A DNA stretch of 37,963 bases from CAYRTD01 sp964426915 (GTDB lineage: Bacteria; Bacteroidota; Bacteroidia; Bacteroidales; GCA-2748055): contig CAYRTD010000023.1 of the NCBI GenBank assembly GCA_964426915.1, forward strand, positions 1 to 37,963, written 5' to 3'. Both the position numbers and the translations under genes were made by a program. How positions within the stretch are numbered: the first letter of the stretch is position 1; the number at the start of each line of letters is the position of its first letter. This document shows, piece after piece, positions 1 through 8,808 of the stretch. The notes below the pieces were generated by a model. It was given only the letters and a program-made list of their open reading frames with translations, was not told where the DNA came from and made no database searches.

Positions 1-909
1 ACTATATCCGGTAGCTGGAGTCGCTGTAAGTTCTACTATGCTTCCGCTTAAAAAACTTGTCTGATCGGGTATCCTTGTAACAGTCCCACTTCCCGAAACG
101 GTTGTAGTAAGGGTATAATATGTCTGGCCACCTAAATAAGCATTAACAACACTAAACCATTTATCTGCCATTTTTTCATATCCCGTAGTGTTTGGATGCA
201 ACTCATCCATAAGGTCGTTATCATAATCCAAACCTGCATCACATTCCATATCAACTAATACAAGGTTATCACCGGATGAGATCCTGTCATTGATAAGTGT
301 TTCCAGCTTAGTATTATAGGTATTTGTATTAGAATGAGTACCACATCCAAACCCTCTCCTGCTGATGATCCTGGCAACAAAAACCATAACATCTTTACCA
401 CTTGAAGTTTCATAATCATCCACGGCGTTAAGTATCCTGTCAACTCCATCGACTTCTGAAAATTCCCACATTGAAACATCATTGGTCCCAATGTGCAATA
501 GTATAATATCTGCGGGATAGGTTTCCAGATAGGGGCCCGGGGTAAGTGTTCCGGTTGGAGAGGTAGTTCCGGTTGCCATTAAATTGGCGAGTGTATCATC
601 GGTCATTCTGGGAAAGCCGGCGTGATCAGTGTCTGTCATATAGGTGGAACCATGGCTCTGGCTTCCGACAAAATCAATATCGTAACCTTCGTCATACAGC
701 AAATTATAAAGCCGGTAACGGTAACCAACCGCATCGGCATCACTAATCATGTTGCAGTCTGTAGTAGACCCGTTAAGGCACATATCTCCTTTTGTAATTG
801 AGTTCCCCAGGGGAAGAATTCTTATACTCTGTGAAAGAAGAGCATTACCTGGAACCATCAAACAAATGGATATCAACATCAATAATCGTTTCACTTTAAT
901 CCTTACCAT
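1..909 (-). CDS. Secreted SGNH/GDSL hydrolase, C-terminus cut by window edge
   Basis: An uninterrupted minus-strand frame of 303 codons runs from the ATG at 907-909 off the left edge. Residues 1-26 form a signal peptide (basic VKR, hydrophobic core, then a cleavage-type LLSQS). SGNH blocks follow: LPLGNSIT (33-39, nucleophile Ser37; the usual GDS is GNS), GTND (141-144) and DELHP (235-239) supplying the Asp235/His238 pair. From about residue 265, TLTTTVSGSGTV begins a bacterial/InlB-like repeat domain common at the end of secreted Bacteroidota proteins; the frame is still open at base 1. Members of this family hydrolyse ester bonds, often acetyl groups on polysaccharides. Its place beside a locus with two acylation systems makes an extracellular esterase acting on the polymer plausible, but the substrate is inference. 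The gene is divergent from the glycosyltransferase operon. Confidence 0.88.
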   Translation of the reverse strand, partial: MVRIKVKRLLMLISICLMVPGNALLSQSIRILPLGNSITKGDMCLNGSTTDCNMISDADAVGYRYRLYNLLYDEGYDIDFVGSQSHGSTYMTDTDHAGFPRMTDDTLANLMATGTTSPTGTLTPGPYLETYPADIILLHIGTNDVSMWEFSEVDGVDRILNAVDDYETSSGKDVMVFVARIISRRGFGCGTHSNTNTYNTKLETLINDRISSGDNLVLVDMECDAGLDYDNDLMDELHPNTTGYEKMADKWFSVVNAYLGGQTYYTLTTTVSGSGTVTRIPDQTSFLSGSIVELTATPATGYS

Positions 910-1375
910 TTTGCAGCCATTAATTTACATTCCATCCGGAATCGGTTAATAATAAAATAGGTCGTTAAATTATAGTATTCAGTGATTATAAGCAATCTCA
1001 TTGAATGTCATACAAAGGCAGGCAATTCTTATCTTATTGTTTATAAGGGTTTTGCGTGATTTTATAGAATACGGTCTAACCTTTCCTTTTTAAACATTTA
1101 TTTGTCTTATTAACTGATTCATCCCGCCAAAAGCCGCCTTAATAAAAAAACAGCCTTTTTAATCAATAAATATTAGGAAAGTGAATATCACAATTATAGT
1201 TTTGAACTGTTGTTTTAAGAATTGTTCAAATGGATTTAACTGCCGGATGATTAAAAAGGACTTTATTGTTCCATAAGAATAAGGAATCGAAAAAAGGGAT
1301 TATTTAATTTTTAGGTATCTTGCGGCAATTAATAATAAATAACTCTTCATAATAATCAATAACTACAAATTTTAA
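910..1375. other. Divergent intergenic region, AT-rich
   Basis: This 466-bp gap separates the leftward esterase gene from the rightward glycosyltransferase operon, so it should hold promoters for both. No convincing ORF, tRNA or strong hairpin was found. One rightward match to the Bacteroidota -7 box (TAGTTTTG, 1197-1204) lies about 170 bp upstream of the operon start, but it has no clear -33 partner, so I do not call it a promoter. Confidence 0.5.
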
Positions 1376-2344
1376 ATGGAATTAAAACCGTTAGTTGCTA
1401 TTGGGGTTCCCGTTTACAACGGAGGGAAGTATCTTCGGGATTGTCTTGACAGTATAATTAATCAGACCTATACCAATTGGGAATGCCTCATAAGTGAAAA
1501 TCAATCGAAAGACAACAGTCTGGAAATAGCAGAAGAATATGCGAAGAAGGATAAAAGATTCAAAATATACCGATGCCCGGAATTTGTAGGTCATGTGGAA
1601 AACTGGAATAACACCTGGCTTCACTCTAACATGAGTGCAAAATATTTTAAAATGGTTCAGGCTGATGACATGATACTGCCTGAATGTCTGGAAAAATATC
1701 TTAATTTATTGGAAAAGCATCCGGAAGTAGGAGTGGCATCAAGTTTCAGATTGAATTCCCGGCATGTAGATCAGGGAGGCTTAGATATTTTTGAGGGTAA
1801 TGTTTTTAACGGCAAAAGAATATTGTATGATCAGTTAACCAGAGAAATTGATATATCAGGAACGAATACCACATTGATTTTTTCTGTTGAACATTTGAAA
1901 AAGCTTGCGGATGATTCAGGGATTTTTCACGGCCGTTATCATGTGGATACCGAATTATTTTATGAGATGTCCAATATTTCAGATGTTGGCTTTGTTTACC
2001 AGGTGCTCACCTATACCCGCAGGCATGAATCTTCAGGTACTTCAACAGAGGTATATAATTGGGGAACATTACATCAATTAAATGAAGCGGTATTGTATCG
2101 TTATAAAGGGGACGATAAACTATTGAACGAACTTTATCGTAGAGAAAGACTTAAATATGCATACTTTTTTCTCAATAATAAAATTTCCCGCAATAAGGAA
2201 GTCCTGGCTTTTCACAGAAAACATATAGTCAGGCCTTTCAATATAGAAGAATACATTTCAGGGATAGTGGGCTATAATTATATTACTAATTTATTGGTTA
2301 GGATTTTCAATAGAATAAAAAGAGCATCAGGAGTTAGAATATAG
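1376..2344 (+). CDS. GT2 family glycosyltransferase
   Basis: This 322-aa protein has a GT-A fold of family GT2, an inverting transferase that moves a sugar from a nucleotide donor to a lipid-linked acceptor at the inner face of the cytoplasmic membrane. Visible motifs are the first strand VAIGVPVYNGGKYL (7-20), SENQSKD (40-46) at the uracil-binding position where VDDxSxD is usual, and QADD (95-98) as the metal-binding DxD equivalent. A basic C-terminus (NRIKRASGVRI) may touch the membrane. It is the first gene of a six-gene rightward operon that also holds the polymerase and flippase. Donor and acceptor sugars cannot be read from the sequence. Family certain, specificity unknown. Confidence 0.93.
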   Translation: MELKPLVAIGVPVYNGGKYLRDCLDSIINQTYTNWECLISENQSKDNSLEIAEEYAKKDKRFKIYRCPEFVGHVENWNNTWLHSNMSAKYFKMVQADDMILPECLEKYLNLLEKHPEVGVASSFRLNSRHVDQGGLDIFEGNVFNGKRILYDQLTREIDISGTNTTLIFSVEHLKKLADDSGIFHGRYHVDTELFYEMSNISDVGFVYQVLTYTRRHESSGTSTEVYNWGTLHQLNEAVLYRYKGDDKLLNELYRRERLKYAYFFLNNKISRNKEVLAFHRKHIVRPFNIEEYISGIVGYNYITNLLVRIFNRIKRASGVRI

Positions 2345-2397
2345 CAAGATTTTACTGATATTTAATTTTAATTATTAATTCTACATTTTGTTTTTTT

Positions 2398-3327
2398 ATG
2401 AAAACACCTTTAGTTAGTGTAATTATTCCAACCTACAACCGGGCTGAAATGGTACAGCGGGCAATAAAAAGTATTCTTGATCAAACCTACAACAATTTTG
2501 AGATATTAGTTGTTGATGATGCATCGACTGATAATACAGCGGAAGCTGTTAAAAATATGGATAATGAAAAAATTGTTTACATAAATTTACAAAAAAATGT
2601 GGGCCAGTGCCGGGCAAGAAATATTGGCATTAAAAAAGCGAAAGGAGAATATATTGGTTTTTTGGACTCAGATGATGAATGGATGCCGACAAAGCTTGAA
2701 AAGCAAATCAAGGTTTTCAATGAATCAAATGATCCTGACCTGGGTGCTGTTTACAGCGGTCATTTTGAAATTGATGAAATTAAAAATAAAACGGATAGTA
2801 AAAACAAAAATTTTCGTAAAGGAAAGCTCTATAAAGATTTTCTCTCGGGATTTTGTCCCTCTACCCCTACCATGTTTCTGGTAAAAAAAGAAGCACTTGA
2901 TCAGGTCAAGGGTTTTGATGAAAATCTACCCACGTTTGTTGACTATGATCTGTGGTTAAGAATCGCAAAATTAAACTATAGTTTTGATTATGTCCCGGAA
3001 CCTCTTATCAAAAAATATGAACATCAGGGGCATCAAATGGCGAAGGATATAGACAAAAGATTGGCAGGTCTTGATGTGCTTTATGAAAAATGGGGAGATC
3101 AGATGCTGAAATATGCCGGTCCACAGGCTTTCAACAATTTTAAAAAGGCTAAAATTGAAGCCCTTGTCAGGTCAGTTCTTGAAAAGCCGGATGATGATTT
3201 CAGGAAAAATGCATTACGCTCGATCGGACTACTTATCAAGGTGCGTTCCGGATTAACCAGGCAATATATTAAAGCATTTCTGCTTATCATCTTTGGGAGG
3301 TCAATCGAAAGGTTTTGGAAAAAATAA
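2398..3327 (+). CDS. GT2 family glycosyltransferase
   Basis: This is a canonical GT2 enzyme of 309 aa. It opens with VSVIIPTYNRAEMVQRAIKS (6-25), has the nucleotide-binding VVDDAS (38-43), the NVGQCRARNIGI helix (68-78) typical of SpsA-like GT2s, and the metal-binding DSDD (90-93). The DYDLWLR segment around residue 183 is the usual acceptor-side acidic motif. No transmembrane helix is apparent; a short hydrophobic stretch near the C-terminus (IKAFLLIIFGRSI) may associate with the membrane. It starts 53 bp after the preceding GT2 and is followed 24 bp later by a GT8 gene, consistent with one transcript. It is expected to add one sugar of the repeat unit; which one is unknown. Confidence 0.93.
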   Translation: MKTPLVSVIIPTYNRAEMVQRAIKSILDQTYNNFEILVVDDASTDNTAEAVKNMDNEKIVYINLQKNVGQCRARNIGIKKAKGEYIGFLDSDDEWMPTKLEKQIKVFNESNDPDLGAVYSGHFEIDEIKNKTDSKNKNFRKGKLYKDFLSGFCPSTPTMFLVKKEALDQVKGFDENLPTFVDYDLWLRIAKLNYSFDYVPEPLIKKYEHQGHQMAKDIDKRLAGLDVLYEKWGDQMLKYAGPQAFNNFKKAKIEALVRSVLEKPDDDFRKNALRSIGLLIKVRSGLTRQYIKAFLLIIFGRSIERFWKK

Positions 3328-3351
3328 TATAAATAGAAAATAATTTTCACT

Positions 3352-4248
3352 ATGGATAGTAATTACCTTGCGTTTTCTGTAGACAAAATCTATTATAAGA
3401 TACTCGTTGCTGCCCTAAAAAGTATTCGCCAAAACTCTGGATCGACTGATGTCATAGAAGTATACATATTGCATACCGACCTGGAAGCTCATCAGGTTTC
3501 ATTAATAAAAAAGATTTTTGAGAAAAGCCGGTTTCATTTGCACTTTACTACAATGCAACCTGGAGAATTCGAAGAATTGCCCAAAAATTATTATTTCTCA
3601 CCTGCCGCTTATTACAGATTAAAATTACCTGACTTAATTCCGGAAGCGGAAAAAATTGTATACCTGGATGCCGACATTATCGTTAGAAGATCTTTAAAAC
3701 CCTTATTTAAAATAGAACTTTCTGATAATTATCTGGCAGCTGTGGAAAACCCAGGCTTTGAAAGACATAATGCTCTTGGAATGTCAGAAGGATCACCTTA
3801 CTTTAATTCAGGAGTTTTGATTCTGAATGCAAAAAAAATCAGGGAGGAAAATTTAATAAAAGATATTTTGGATTATGCAATTAAATACAAAGACCATTTG
3901 TTATATGCTGATCAGGATATTTTAAACGGTTTTTTTGAAAATAAATGGTTAGCATTGAATCCGGAATGGAATGTACAAACAAAATTCTATTATCCCAATT
4001 TCAGTTCTAATTTATACTCTGAAGGATTAATTTCCAGTGCTTTAGCCGATCCGGCAATTGTTCACTTTACCACCATTTCGAAGCCCTGGCATTTCATGAA
4101 TAATCATCCTTTTAAAGATGAATTCATAAAGTTCTATAAATCTGCAGGATTCAAAATTGACTATCAGGATCATACGCTTAAAAACATTTTAAAAAAAATT
4201 TACAAGAAAAACCTTAGAGGATCGAATCAAATAGATTATAATATTTGA
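3352..4248 (+). CDS. GT8 family glycosyltransferase (LgtC-like)
   Basis: This 298-aa retaining glycosyltransferase is assigned to family GT8, whose LgtC-type members transfer galactose or glucose from a UDP-sugar. Supporting motifs are YLAFSVDKIYY near the N-terminus (the position of the family's nucleotide-binding loop), the metal-binding DAD at 106-108 inside KIVYLDADIIV, YFNSGVLILN (150-159), ADQDILN in the middle, and the C-terminal HFTTISKPWH, whose His/Lys/Pro pattern is the GT8 signature. Length is normal for the family. It lies between a GT2 gene and the polymerase gene in a co-directional run, so a role in repeat-unit assembly is the simplest reading. A retaining enzyme implies an alpha linkage from a UDP-alpha-hexose donor. 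The exact sugar is not determinable. Confidence 0.93.
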   Translation: MDSNYLAFSVDKIYYKILVAALKSIRQNSGSTDVIEVYILHTDLEAHQVSLIKKIFEKSRFHLHFTTMQPGEFEELPKNYYFSPAAYYRLKLPDLIPEAEKIVYLDADIIVRRSLKPLFKIELSDNYLAAVENPGFERHNALGMSEGSPYFNSGVLILNAKKIREENLIKDILDYAIKYKDHLLYADQDILNGFFENKWLALNPEWNVQTKFYYPNFSSNLYSEGLISSALADPAIVHFTTISKPWHFMNNHPFKDEFIKFYKSAGFKIDYQDHTLKNILKKIYKKNLRGSNQIDYNI

Positions 4249-4285
4249 CCCTCTGGTTCTTTAATAAAGAGATAACAATATAATA

Positions 4286-5521
4286 ATGCAAATAGCATCA
4301 AGAGATAGTTTCTTCAAGGTTAGCATTTTACTAATCATAATTCTGGGATATTTTCAGTTATTAAGTATTGAGGCCATTCCGAGAGACTTGAGGATAATTA
4401 GCGGTTTTGCAGCTATAATATTGATTTTCTTCATGTTGATTATTAAAACTGTTTACGGCAAAGAAAAGGATATTCCGAAAAATTTTTCCTTACCGATTAT
4501 TCTATTTATCATATCTCTGTTTTTGTCTACAGTGGTTTCCAAAGTACATCATAATCAATCATTTATTTTATCTCTATGGATCAGCAGAGGATTGTTTTTC
4601 TACTTTCTTTATTATATGTTACATGCCTACAAGTATAATAAACAAACACTTGAAAAGCTTTTCCTATTTCTGGGTTTACTAACGATTGTAGCTTTCTATT
4701 TGCAGACATTCCTGTTTCCAATTAGAATTTTTGATGTGAGAATGAGTATTGACAGAGGGACTCTGCGTTTATTTTTACCATCGATGAGTTTCACCATTAT
4801 CGCATATTTTTATTTTCTCAATCGGTTTTTCAAAAACAACAAACTTCTTCCAATTATTATTGCTCTTCTGGCTTTAAGTATATTTGTATTACAGGCTACC
4901 CGTCAGTTAATTGCATCACTTGTGCTGCTAACTATAATAAATGTATTCAGGTCCAAAGAAATTAAGTCCCGCTTGTTCATCGTTCTTCTGATTATCATAG
5001 GCATGGGTTCAGTTTTCATTATATTTTATGACTTGTTTATGGAAATATTTGCTGTCTCAAAGGTTCAGGCAAGCGGAACCAAAGAAAGTGTCAGGCTCAA
5101 GGCCATTGAATATTTCACAGGTGAATTTCAACCCTCAACCCTATCCTATATTCTTGGTAACGGAGAGGGACACGAGGCCAGTATGTATGGTCTAAAATTA
5201 GCTTACCTCCGGCTGGGAAAAGGTTTATACTTATCTGATATTGGCATTATTGGAGATTATGTAAGATATGGAATTTTGTTTGTAATCGCAGCAGTTATTA
5301 TGTTGACAAGGTTATTAACCATTAAGGTTCCTTCAGATTATGAATACCTTCGTTACTTTGTATACTTACAATTATTTTCCCTGTTTACCTCAAAAGGGGT
5401 TTTCGGGGTGCCAAGTATTAGTATAATAATTATTGCTTACCTTTTTGATCTGGGTAATTATCAGTTAAAAAAGGAAAGTTCGGAGAGCACGAAGAATAAC
5501 ACAAAACGCAGCATAGAATAA
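4286..5521 (+). CDS. Wzy-like O-antigen/exopolysaccharide polymerase
   Basis: This is a 411-aa integral membrane protein with about ten to twelve hydrophobic helices (for example near residues 10-28, 36-53, 67-84, 91-112, 122-137, 187-217 and 228-250). A large hydrophilic loop at about 255-320 (VSKVQASGTKESVRLKAIEY to GEGHEASMYG) fits the catalytic periplasmic loop of the Wzy/O-antigen ligase family. Sequence conservation in this family is low, so topology and context carry the call: it sits between a GT8 gene and the Wzx flippase gene. A polymerase joins lipid-linked repeat units en bloc at the periplasmic face. A WaaL-type ligase has the same topology and is the main alternative, but a neighbouring flippase and a Wzc/Wza pair in the same window favour polymerase. 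Confidence 0.82.
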   Translation: MQIASRDSFFKVSILLIIILGYFQLLSIEAIPRDLRIISGFAAIILIFFMLIIKTVYGKEKDIPKNFSLPIILFIISLFLSTVVSKVHHNQSFILSLWISRGLFFYFLYYMLHAYKYNKQTLEKLFLFLGLLTIVAFYLQTFLFPIRIFDVRMSIDRGTLRLFLPSMSFTIIAYFYFLNRFFKNNKLLPIIIALLALSIFVLQATRQLIASLVLLTIINVFRSKEIKSRLFIVLLIIIGMGSVFIIFYDLFMEIFAVSKVQASGTKESVRLKAIEYFTGEFQPSTLSYILGNGEGHEASMYGLKLAYLRLGKGLYLSDIGIIGDYVRYGILFVIAAVIMLTRLLTIKVPSDYEYLRYFVYLQLFSLFTSKGVFGVPSISIIIIAYLFDLGNYQLKKESSESTKNNTKRSIE

Positions 5522-5583
5522 TCATTTATATTGCAGGTTGTTAACTGTTTAATAAAAACCAGGATTTATAAGTTTATTATTGC

Positions 5584-7008
5584 ATGGGATTTAAAAAAGA
5601 TTTTATTCGAAATACAGCGAGATTTGGCAGCTATACATATATGGTCCAAATCATAGAGTTTGTTTCAACAATAGTTTTATCCAGACTTATAAGCCCTGAA
5701 GAATATGGATTTGTAGCCTTGATAATCATTTTTAGTGGTTTTATTTTTGTTCTGACAAATGTCGGCATTAAACATGCCATAATCAGAAACGATTATGATA
5801 AAGCAAAAACCAAACGTTTTTTCAGTCTCTCTATATGGATAGGTTTAACTCTGTTCGTTTTTTTCACTCTCTTAGCCTATCCGATAGCTCTCTTTTATGA
5901 TAATATGGAATTAATCCTCCCAACCATCGTAATGGGTTTCATTTTTATATTTGAAAGTGTCAGTTTTGTACCAGGTTCTTTGGCAACAAAAGAACTTAAA
6001 TTCAATATACTTGGCTCTGCAAGTGTTATAAAAACCATCTTTCAGGTTATCCTTATGATTATCCTTGCTTTTTTAGGATTCTCTTACTGGTCACTGATTA
6101 TCCCCCTTACTTTATCCCCTTTAGTTAAGTTTATTTATTTATCACGAAAAATGGATGTCAGTCCGGCTTTTTACACCTTCCATGATGCCTACGATTTGTT
6201 AAAGGAAATTCGATCCCTGGTAGGAAGTATAACCATAAGCGGAATATTTAATTACTGGAGCAGGAACATTGATAACCTCCTAATCGGCAAGTTTTTCGGC
6301 GATGCTTCCCTGGGTTTGTACAACCGGGCTTATCGCTTTATTTATCTTGCCACCAGGCTTGTAACTACTGTTTTTGGGATCGTTTTATTTCCCAGTCTTA
6401 AGAAACTAAAAGATGAAGGAGGAAATGTTAATAAAGAATTTTTAACTATCCTGGGAGGGCTCAGCATCTTTAATTATCCTATTGGGTTTGCCCTTATTCT
6501 TTTAGCAAAGCCTATTGTTCTTATTCTTTGGGGAGAAGACTGGACAGGAGTTATACAATTCCTGCCATATGTTGGAATTCTCATTCTGATTCAAACCATT
6601 TTTTCTGCAACCAGTGATTTCTATGTATTGCAGAATAAAGAAAAAACCGTACTCAAATTAAGTATAATTAGTACCGTATTATCAATCATAGCTATTATAT
6701 TCGGGGTTTTTTATTCAGCACTACATGTCATCATATTTTACACTTTAGCCAACTTAATTCTGATTCCCGTTCAGGTAATTATCGGCTTTTACAAAGCTCT
6801 AAAATTCAATATACAGGAGCTTCTTGCTTTTTGGGCGCCAAAATTTATTATGGGTCTGCTTTTGGTTTATTTTACCTATTTTGACCATTATATTGGGCTG
6901 GTTATAATTGCAGTTATTTATCTGGCTCACCTATTGCTTTACCTTAGAGAAGACCTTAATGAATTAATTTCATTAATAAGGCTGAAATTACTGAAAAAAA
7001 GATCCTGA
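5584..7008 (+). CDS. Wzx-type oligosaccharide flippase
   Basis: This 474-aa polytopic membrane protein belongs to the MOP/MATE-like polysaccharide transporter group (Wzx/RfbX). The N-terminus GFKKDFIRNTARFGSYTYM leads straight into the first helices, and LSRLISPEEYGFVALIIIFS (33-52) is the family hallmark (xRxLxPxxYGxxAL). IFNYWSRNIDNLLIGKFFG and LGLYNRAYR in the middle are also typical. Roughly 12-14 helices can be counted. It would flip undecaprenyl-diphosphate-linked repeat units to the periplasm for polymerisation by the upstream Wzy-like protein. It is in the middle of the rightward operon, 62 bp after the polymerase gene and 34 bp before an acyltransferase gene. Confidence 0.93.
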   Translation: MGFKKDFIRNTARFGSYTYMVQIIEFVSTIVLSRLISPEEYGFVALIIIFSGFIFVLTNVGIKHAIIRNDYDKAKTKRFFSLSIWIGLTLFVFFTLLAYPIALFYDNMELILPTIVMGFIFIFESVSFVPGSLATKELKFNILGSASVIKTIFQVILMIILAFLGFSYWSLIIPLTLSPLVKFIYLSRKMDVSPAFYTFHDAYDLLKEIRSLVGSITISGIFNYWSRNIDNLLIGKFFGDASLGLYNRAYRFIYLATRLVTTVFGIVLFPSLKKLKDEGGNVNKEFLTILGGLSIFNYPIGFALILLAKPIVLILWGEDWTGVIQFLPYVGILILIQTIFSATSDFYVLQNKEKTVLKLSIISTVLSIIAIIFGVFYSALHVIIFYTLANLILIPVQVIIGFYKALKFNIQELLAFWAPKFIMGLLLVYFTYFDHYIGLVIIAVIYLAHLLLYLREDLNELISLIRLKLLKKRS

Positions 7009-7042
7009 AAAAAACTCTGATTTTTCACTGAATTCCAGCAAT

Positions 7043-7708
7043 ATGAAAATGAAAAAAATTCTTTCCTTCCTGAAAAAATGCCGTAAATCACAAACAAATG
7101 TTTTTGTTTTAACCTTGCGATTTCTTTATTATAAATTGTTTTACAATAAAACATTATTGGTACATCAAAACACCATTATTAAAGGATTAAAGAATCTTTA
7201 TTTAAAGGCTAAAATTGAAATTGGAATCGGGCAGGTCGGGTTCATTTTTAGAAAGGATAAAACCCTCCTCAATATAAAAGGAACCTTTAAAATAAACGGT
7301 AGATATAAGATTGGTAGAGGATGTAGATTCAATATCGGAGAAAAGGCCCTTGTTACCTTTGGGGAAAAGGGACGTATTAATTGTAATTCCCTTTTTATCA
7401 TAATGCACCGACTTAGTATTGGCAACAGAACGAATATTTCCTGGGGTTGTCAGTTTCTGGATGAAGATTTTCATGAACTATCTTTTGCAGGCAAGAAAAA
7501 ATCTAAAAATCAAATTATAATTGGAAATGATGTGTGGATCGGTTGCTGTTCTTATATTTATAAGGGCACGGTAATCCCTGATGGGTGTGTTATTGCAGCA
7601 AATTCTGTTGTAAGAGATGTTTTTAAAGAAAAAAACTGCCTGATAGGAGGTCATCCTGCCAAAATTCTGAAGAGAAATGTTTCGAAGAAAGATAAGATAG
7701 AACTCTAA
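7043..7708 (+). CDS. Left-handed beta-helix (hexapeptide repeat) acyltransferase
   Basis: This 221-aa protein has imperfect hexapeptide repeats typical of the LbH acetyltransferase family, seen as IGIGQVGF, IGRGCRFNIGEKALV, LSIGNRTNISWGCQFL and IIIGNDVWIGCCSYIYKGTVIPDGCVIAANSVV. The segment FLDEDFHEL supplies the conserved catalytic-type His, and GGHPAKILKRNV is the standard C-terminal closing motif. Such enzymes transfer an acetyl or related group from acyl-CoA to a sugar or sugar nucleotide in the cytoplasm. It is last in the rightward operon and ends only 12 bp from the end of the convergent GT2 gene. A tandem ATG (codons 1 and 3) makes the exact start uncertain by two residues. Together with the MBOAT/SGNH pair it suggests more than one acyl decoration. 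Confidence 0.9.
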   Translation: MKMKKILSFLKKCRKSQTNVFVLTLRFLYYKLFYNKTLLVHQNTIIKGLKNLYLKAKIEIGIGQVGFIFRKDKTLLNIKGTFKINGRYKIGRGCRFNIGEKALVTFGEKGRINCNSLFIIMHRLSIGNRTNISWGCQFLDEDFHELSFAGKKKSKNQIIIGNDVWIGCCSYIYKGTVIPDGCVIAANSVVRDVFKEKNCLIGGHPAKILKRNVSKKDKIEL

Positions 7709-7720
7709 ACCTTTGTATCC

Positions 7721-8626
7721 CTAAGTTATCCTTTTTCGAAAAAATATCTGAAAAAAGATAAAATTTCGATGACTGAGCCGTTCGTAAAAACTTATCCAGA
7801 AAAATTTTCTTAGCAGCTTAACCTGATTCTTGTCGAGAATTCGTTGCTCCCGGTGAAAAAACTGAAATAAGTAACCCCGCACATAATTGAATCCGCCAAG
7901 AATATAAGGTGGTTTGAGAAGATCATGAATAAATTTAATCATCAGATAACCCGGACTATAGCCAAGATTATACGCTCCTTTACCATGTTTAATTTTCCCC
8001 TTTAAAAGCGAACTCTTTCCTCCCACTTTCCTTGACATTTCATAGTTTACATCTCTAAATGCCTCAGTATCCCAACCTTTTTCCATAGCTATAATATTAT
8101 CTGCACAATCCCAGCCAAGTTTCTCTCTTATCCCTCCCATTTCCTTCAGACATTGTCGATTATAAATTTTAAACTGGCCATGAGTATGCCAAAGCGGACT
8201 ATATTCATAGATTTTGCTTTCTCCCTGATAATAAAAAGGAGTTCCTGAAACAATTCCGTATTTACAATTTGATTCTAATTTCGATGCAATTTTAGACATA
8301 AAATCTTCCCCAAAAGAAACATCAGCATCAAGCTTAACGATATAATCATAATCAATATTCTCTTTGTCCAACAATTCTTTTCCAAGCTTAAAAAGCTTAA
8401 CAACGTGGCCCCCTACTAGATATTCAATTGAACTTTGATTTTTTAGATAGAGTATGTAAGAATGCTCTTGTTTAAATTCTTTAATAATAGCGGCAGTGTT
8501 ATCAGTTGACATATCATCAACAACTACACACCTTACACATGGAATCTTCTGGTTAACCAAAGATTTAAGAGTACTGCCTATAGTTTTTTCTTCATTTTTT
8601 ACCGGTATAACCACTATATAATTCAT
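7721..8626 (-). CDS. GT2 family glycosyltransferase
   Basis: This 301-aa GT2 enzyme begins at its first strand, MNYIVVIPVKNEEKTIGSTL, which supports the chosen start. VVVDDMSTDN (34-43) is the nucleotide-binding motif and KLDADVSF (98-105) carries the metal-binding DAD. The segment HTHGQFKIYNRQCLKEMGGI and the DCADNIIAMEKG motif on the acceptor side are in the usual places. The C-terminus is basic and aromatic (YERLSHRNFIFFQIFFRKRIT), possibly a membrane contact. It is the last gene of the leftward block and meets the acyltransferase gene tail to tail. The 164-bp gap upstream is almost filled by a structured inverted-repeat element, so it may be expressed separately from the GT26 gene behind it. 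Sugar specificity unknown. Confidence 0.92.
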   Translation of the reverse strand: MNYIVVIPVKNEEKTIGSTLKSLVNQKIPCVRCVVVDDMSTDNTAAIIKEFKQEHSYILYLKNQSSIEYLVGGHVVKLFKLGKELLDKENIDYDYIVKLDADVSFGEDFMSKIASKLESNCKYGIVSGTPFYYQGESKIYEYSPLWHTHGQFKIYNRQCLKEMGGIREKLGWDCADNIIAMEKGWDTEAFRDVNYEMSRKVGGKSSLLKGKIKHGKGAYNLGYSPGYLMIKFIHDLLKPPYILGGFNYVRGYLFQFFHREQRILDKNQVKLLRKFFWISFYERLSHRNFIFFQIFFRKRIT

Positions 8627-8661
8627 AACGCTCTGTTCAACTTTAATCTATTGACGATTTA

Positions 8662-8808
8662 TAATTAGTGTCTGTCCATAAAGTCCGCTATCTGCGTTAT
8701 GCTCGCCCCAAAAATGCTCATTTACATTAGTAAACTCCGCTTTTTGGGGCTTGTGCCTCCGCACGCTGTCACAAGCCTTGATATCGAACATTAGGGACAG
8801 ACTCTTCT
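8662..8808. repeat. Nested inverted-repeat element A (copy of dispersed family)
   Basis: The ends are inverted repeats: GTCTGTCCATAAAGTCCG at the left and, read on the minus strand from the right end, GTCTGTCCCTAATGTTCG; about 19 of 23 positions match. Inside are a perfect 10-bp stem (GCCCCAAAAA 8705-8714 with TTTTTGGGGC 8741-8750) enclosing a small hairpin (TTTAC ATTA GTAAA), and an 8-bp stem (GGCTTGTG 8748-8755 with CACAAGCC 8770-8777). Related copies lie near 12.2, 27.7 and 34.25 kb. It has no ORF. The right end overlaps the last codons of the GT26 gene. Either a MITE-like mobile element or a structured intergenic repeat would fit. Confidence 0.75.

Noticed and set aside
255..491. Short minus-strand reading frame starting with MGPMMFQCG
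   Set aside because: It lies in another frame of the secreted SGNH hydrolase gene, whose frame is open across the whole stretch and carries clear catalytic motifs.
749..949. Plus-strand frame of 66 codons over the start of the esterase gene
   Set aside because: It is antisense to the signal-peptide region of a convincing gene and has no recognisable features.
8662..8808. Element A as a simple bidirectional terminator
   Set aside because: The stems lack a T-run, and related ends recur elsewhere with different interiors, so a dispersed repeat explains it better; a terminator effect is still possible.
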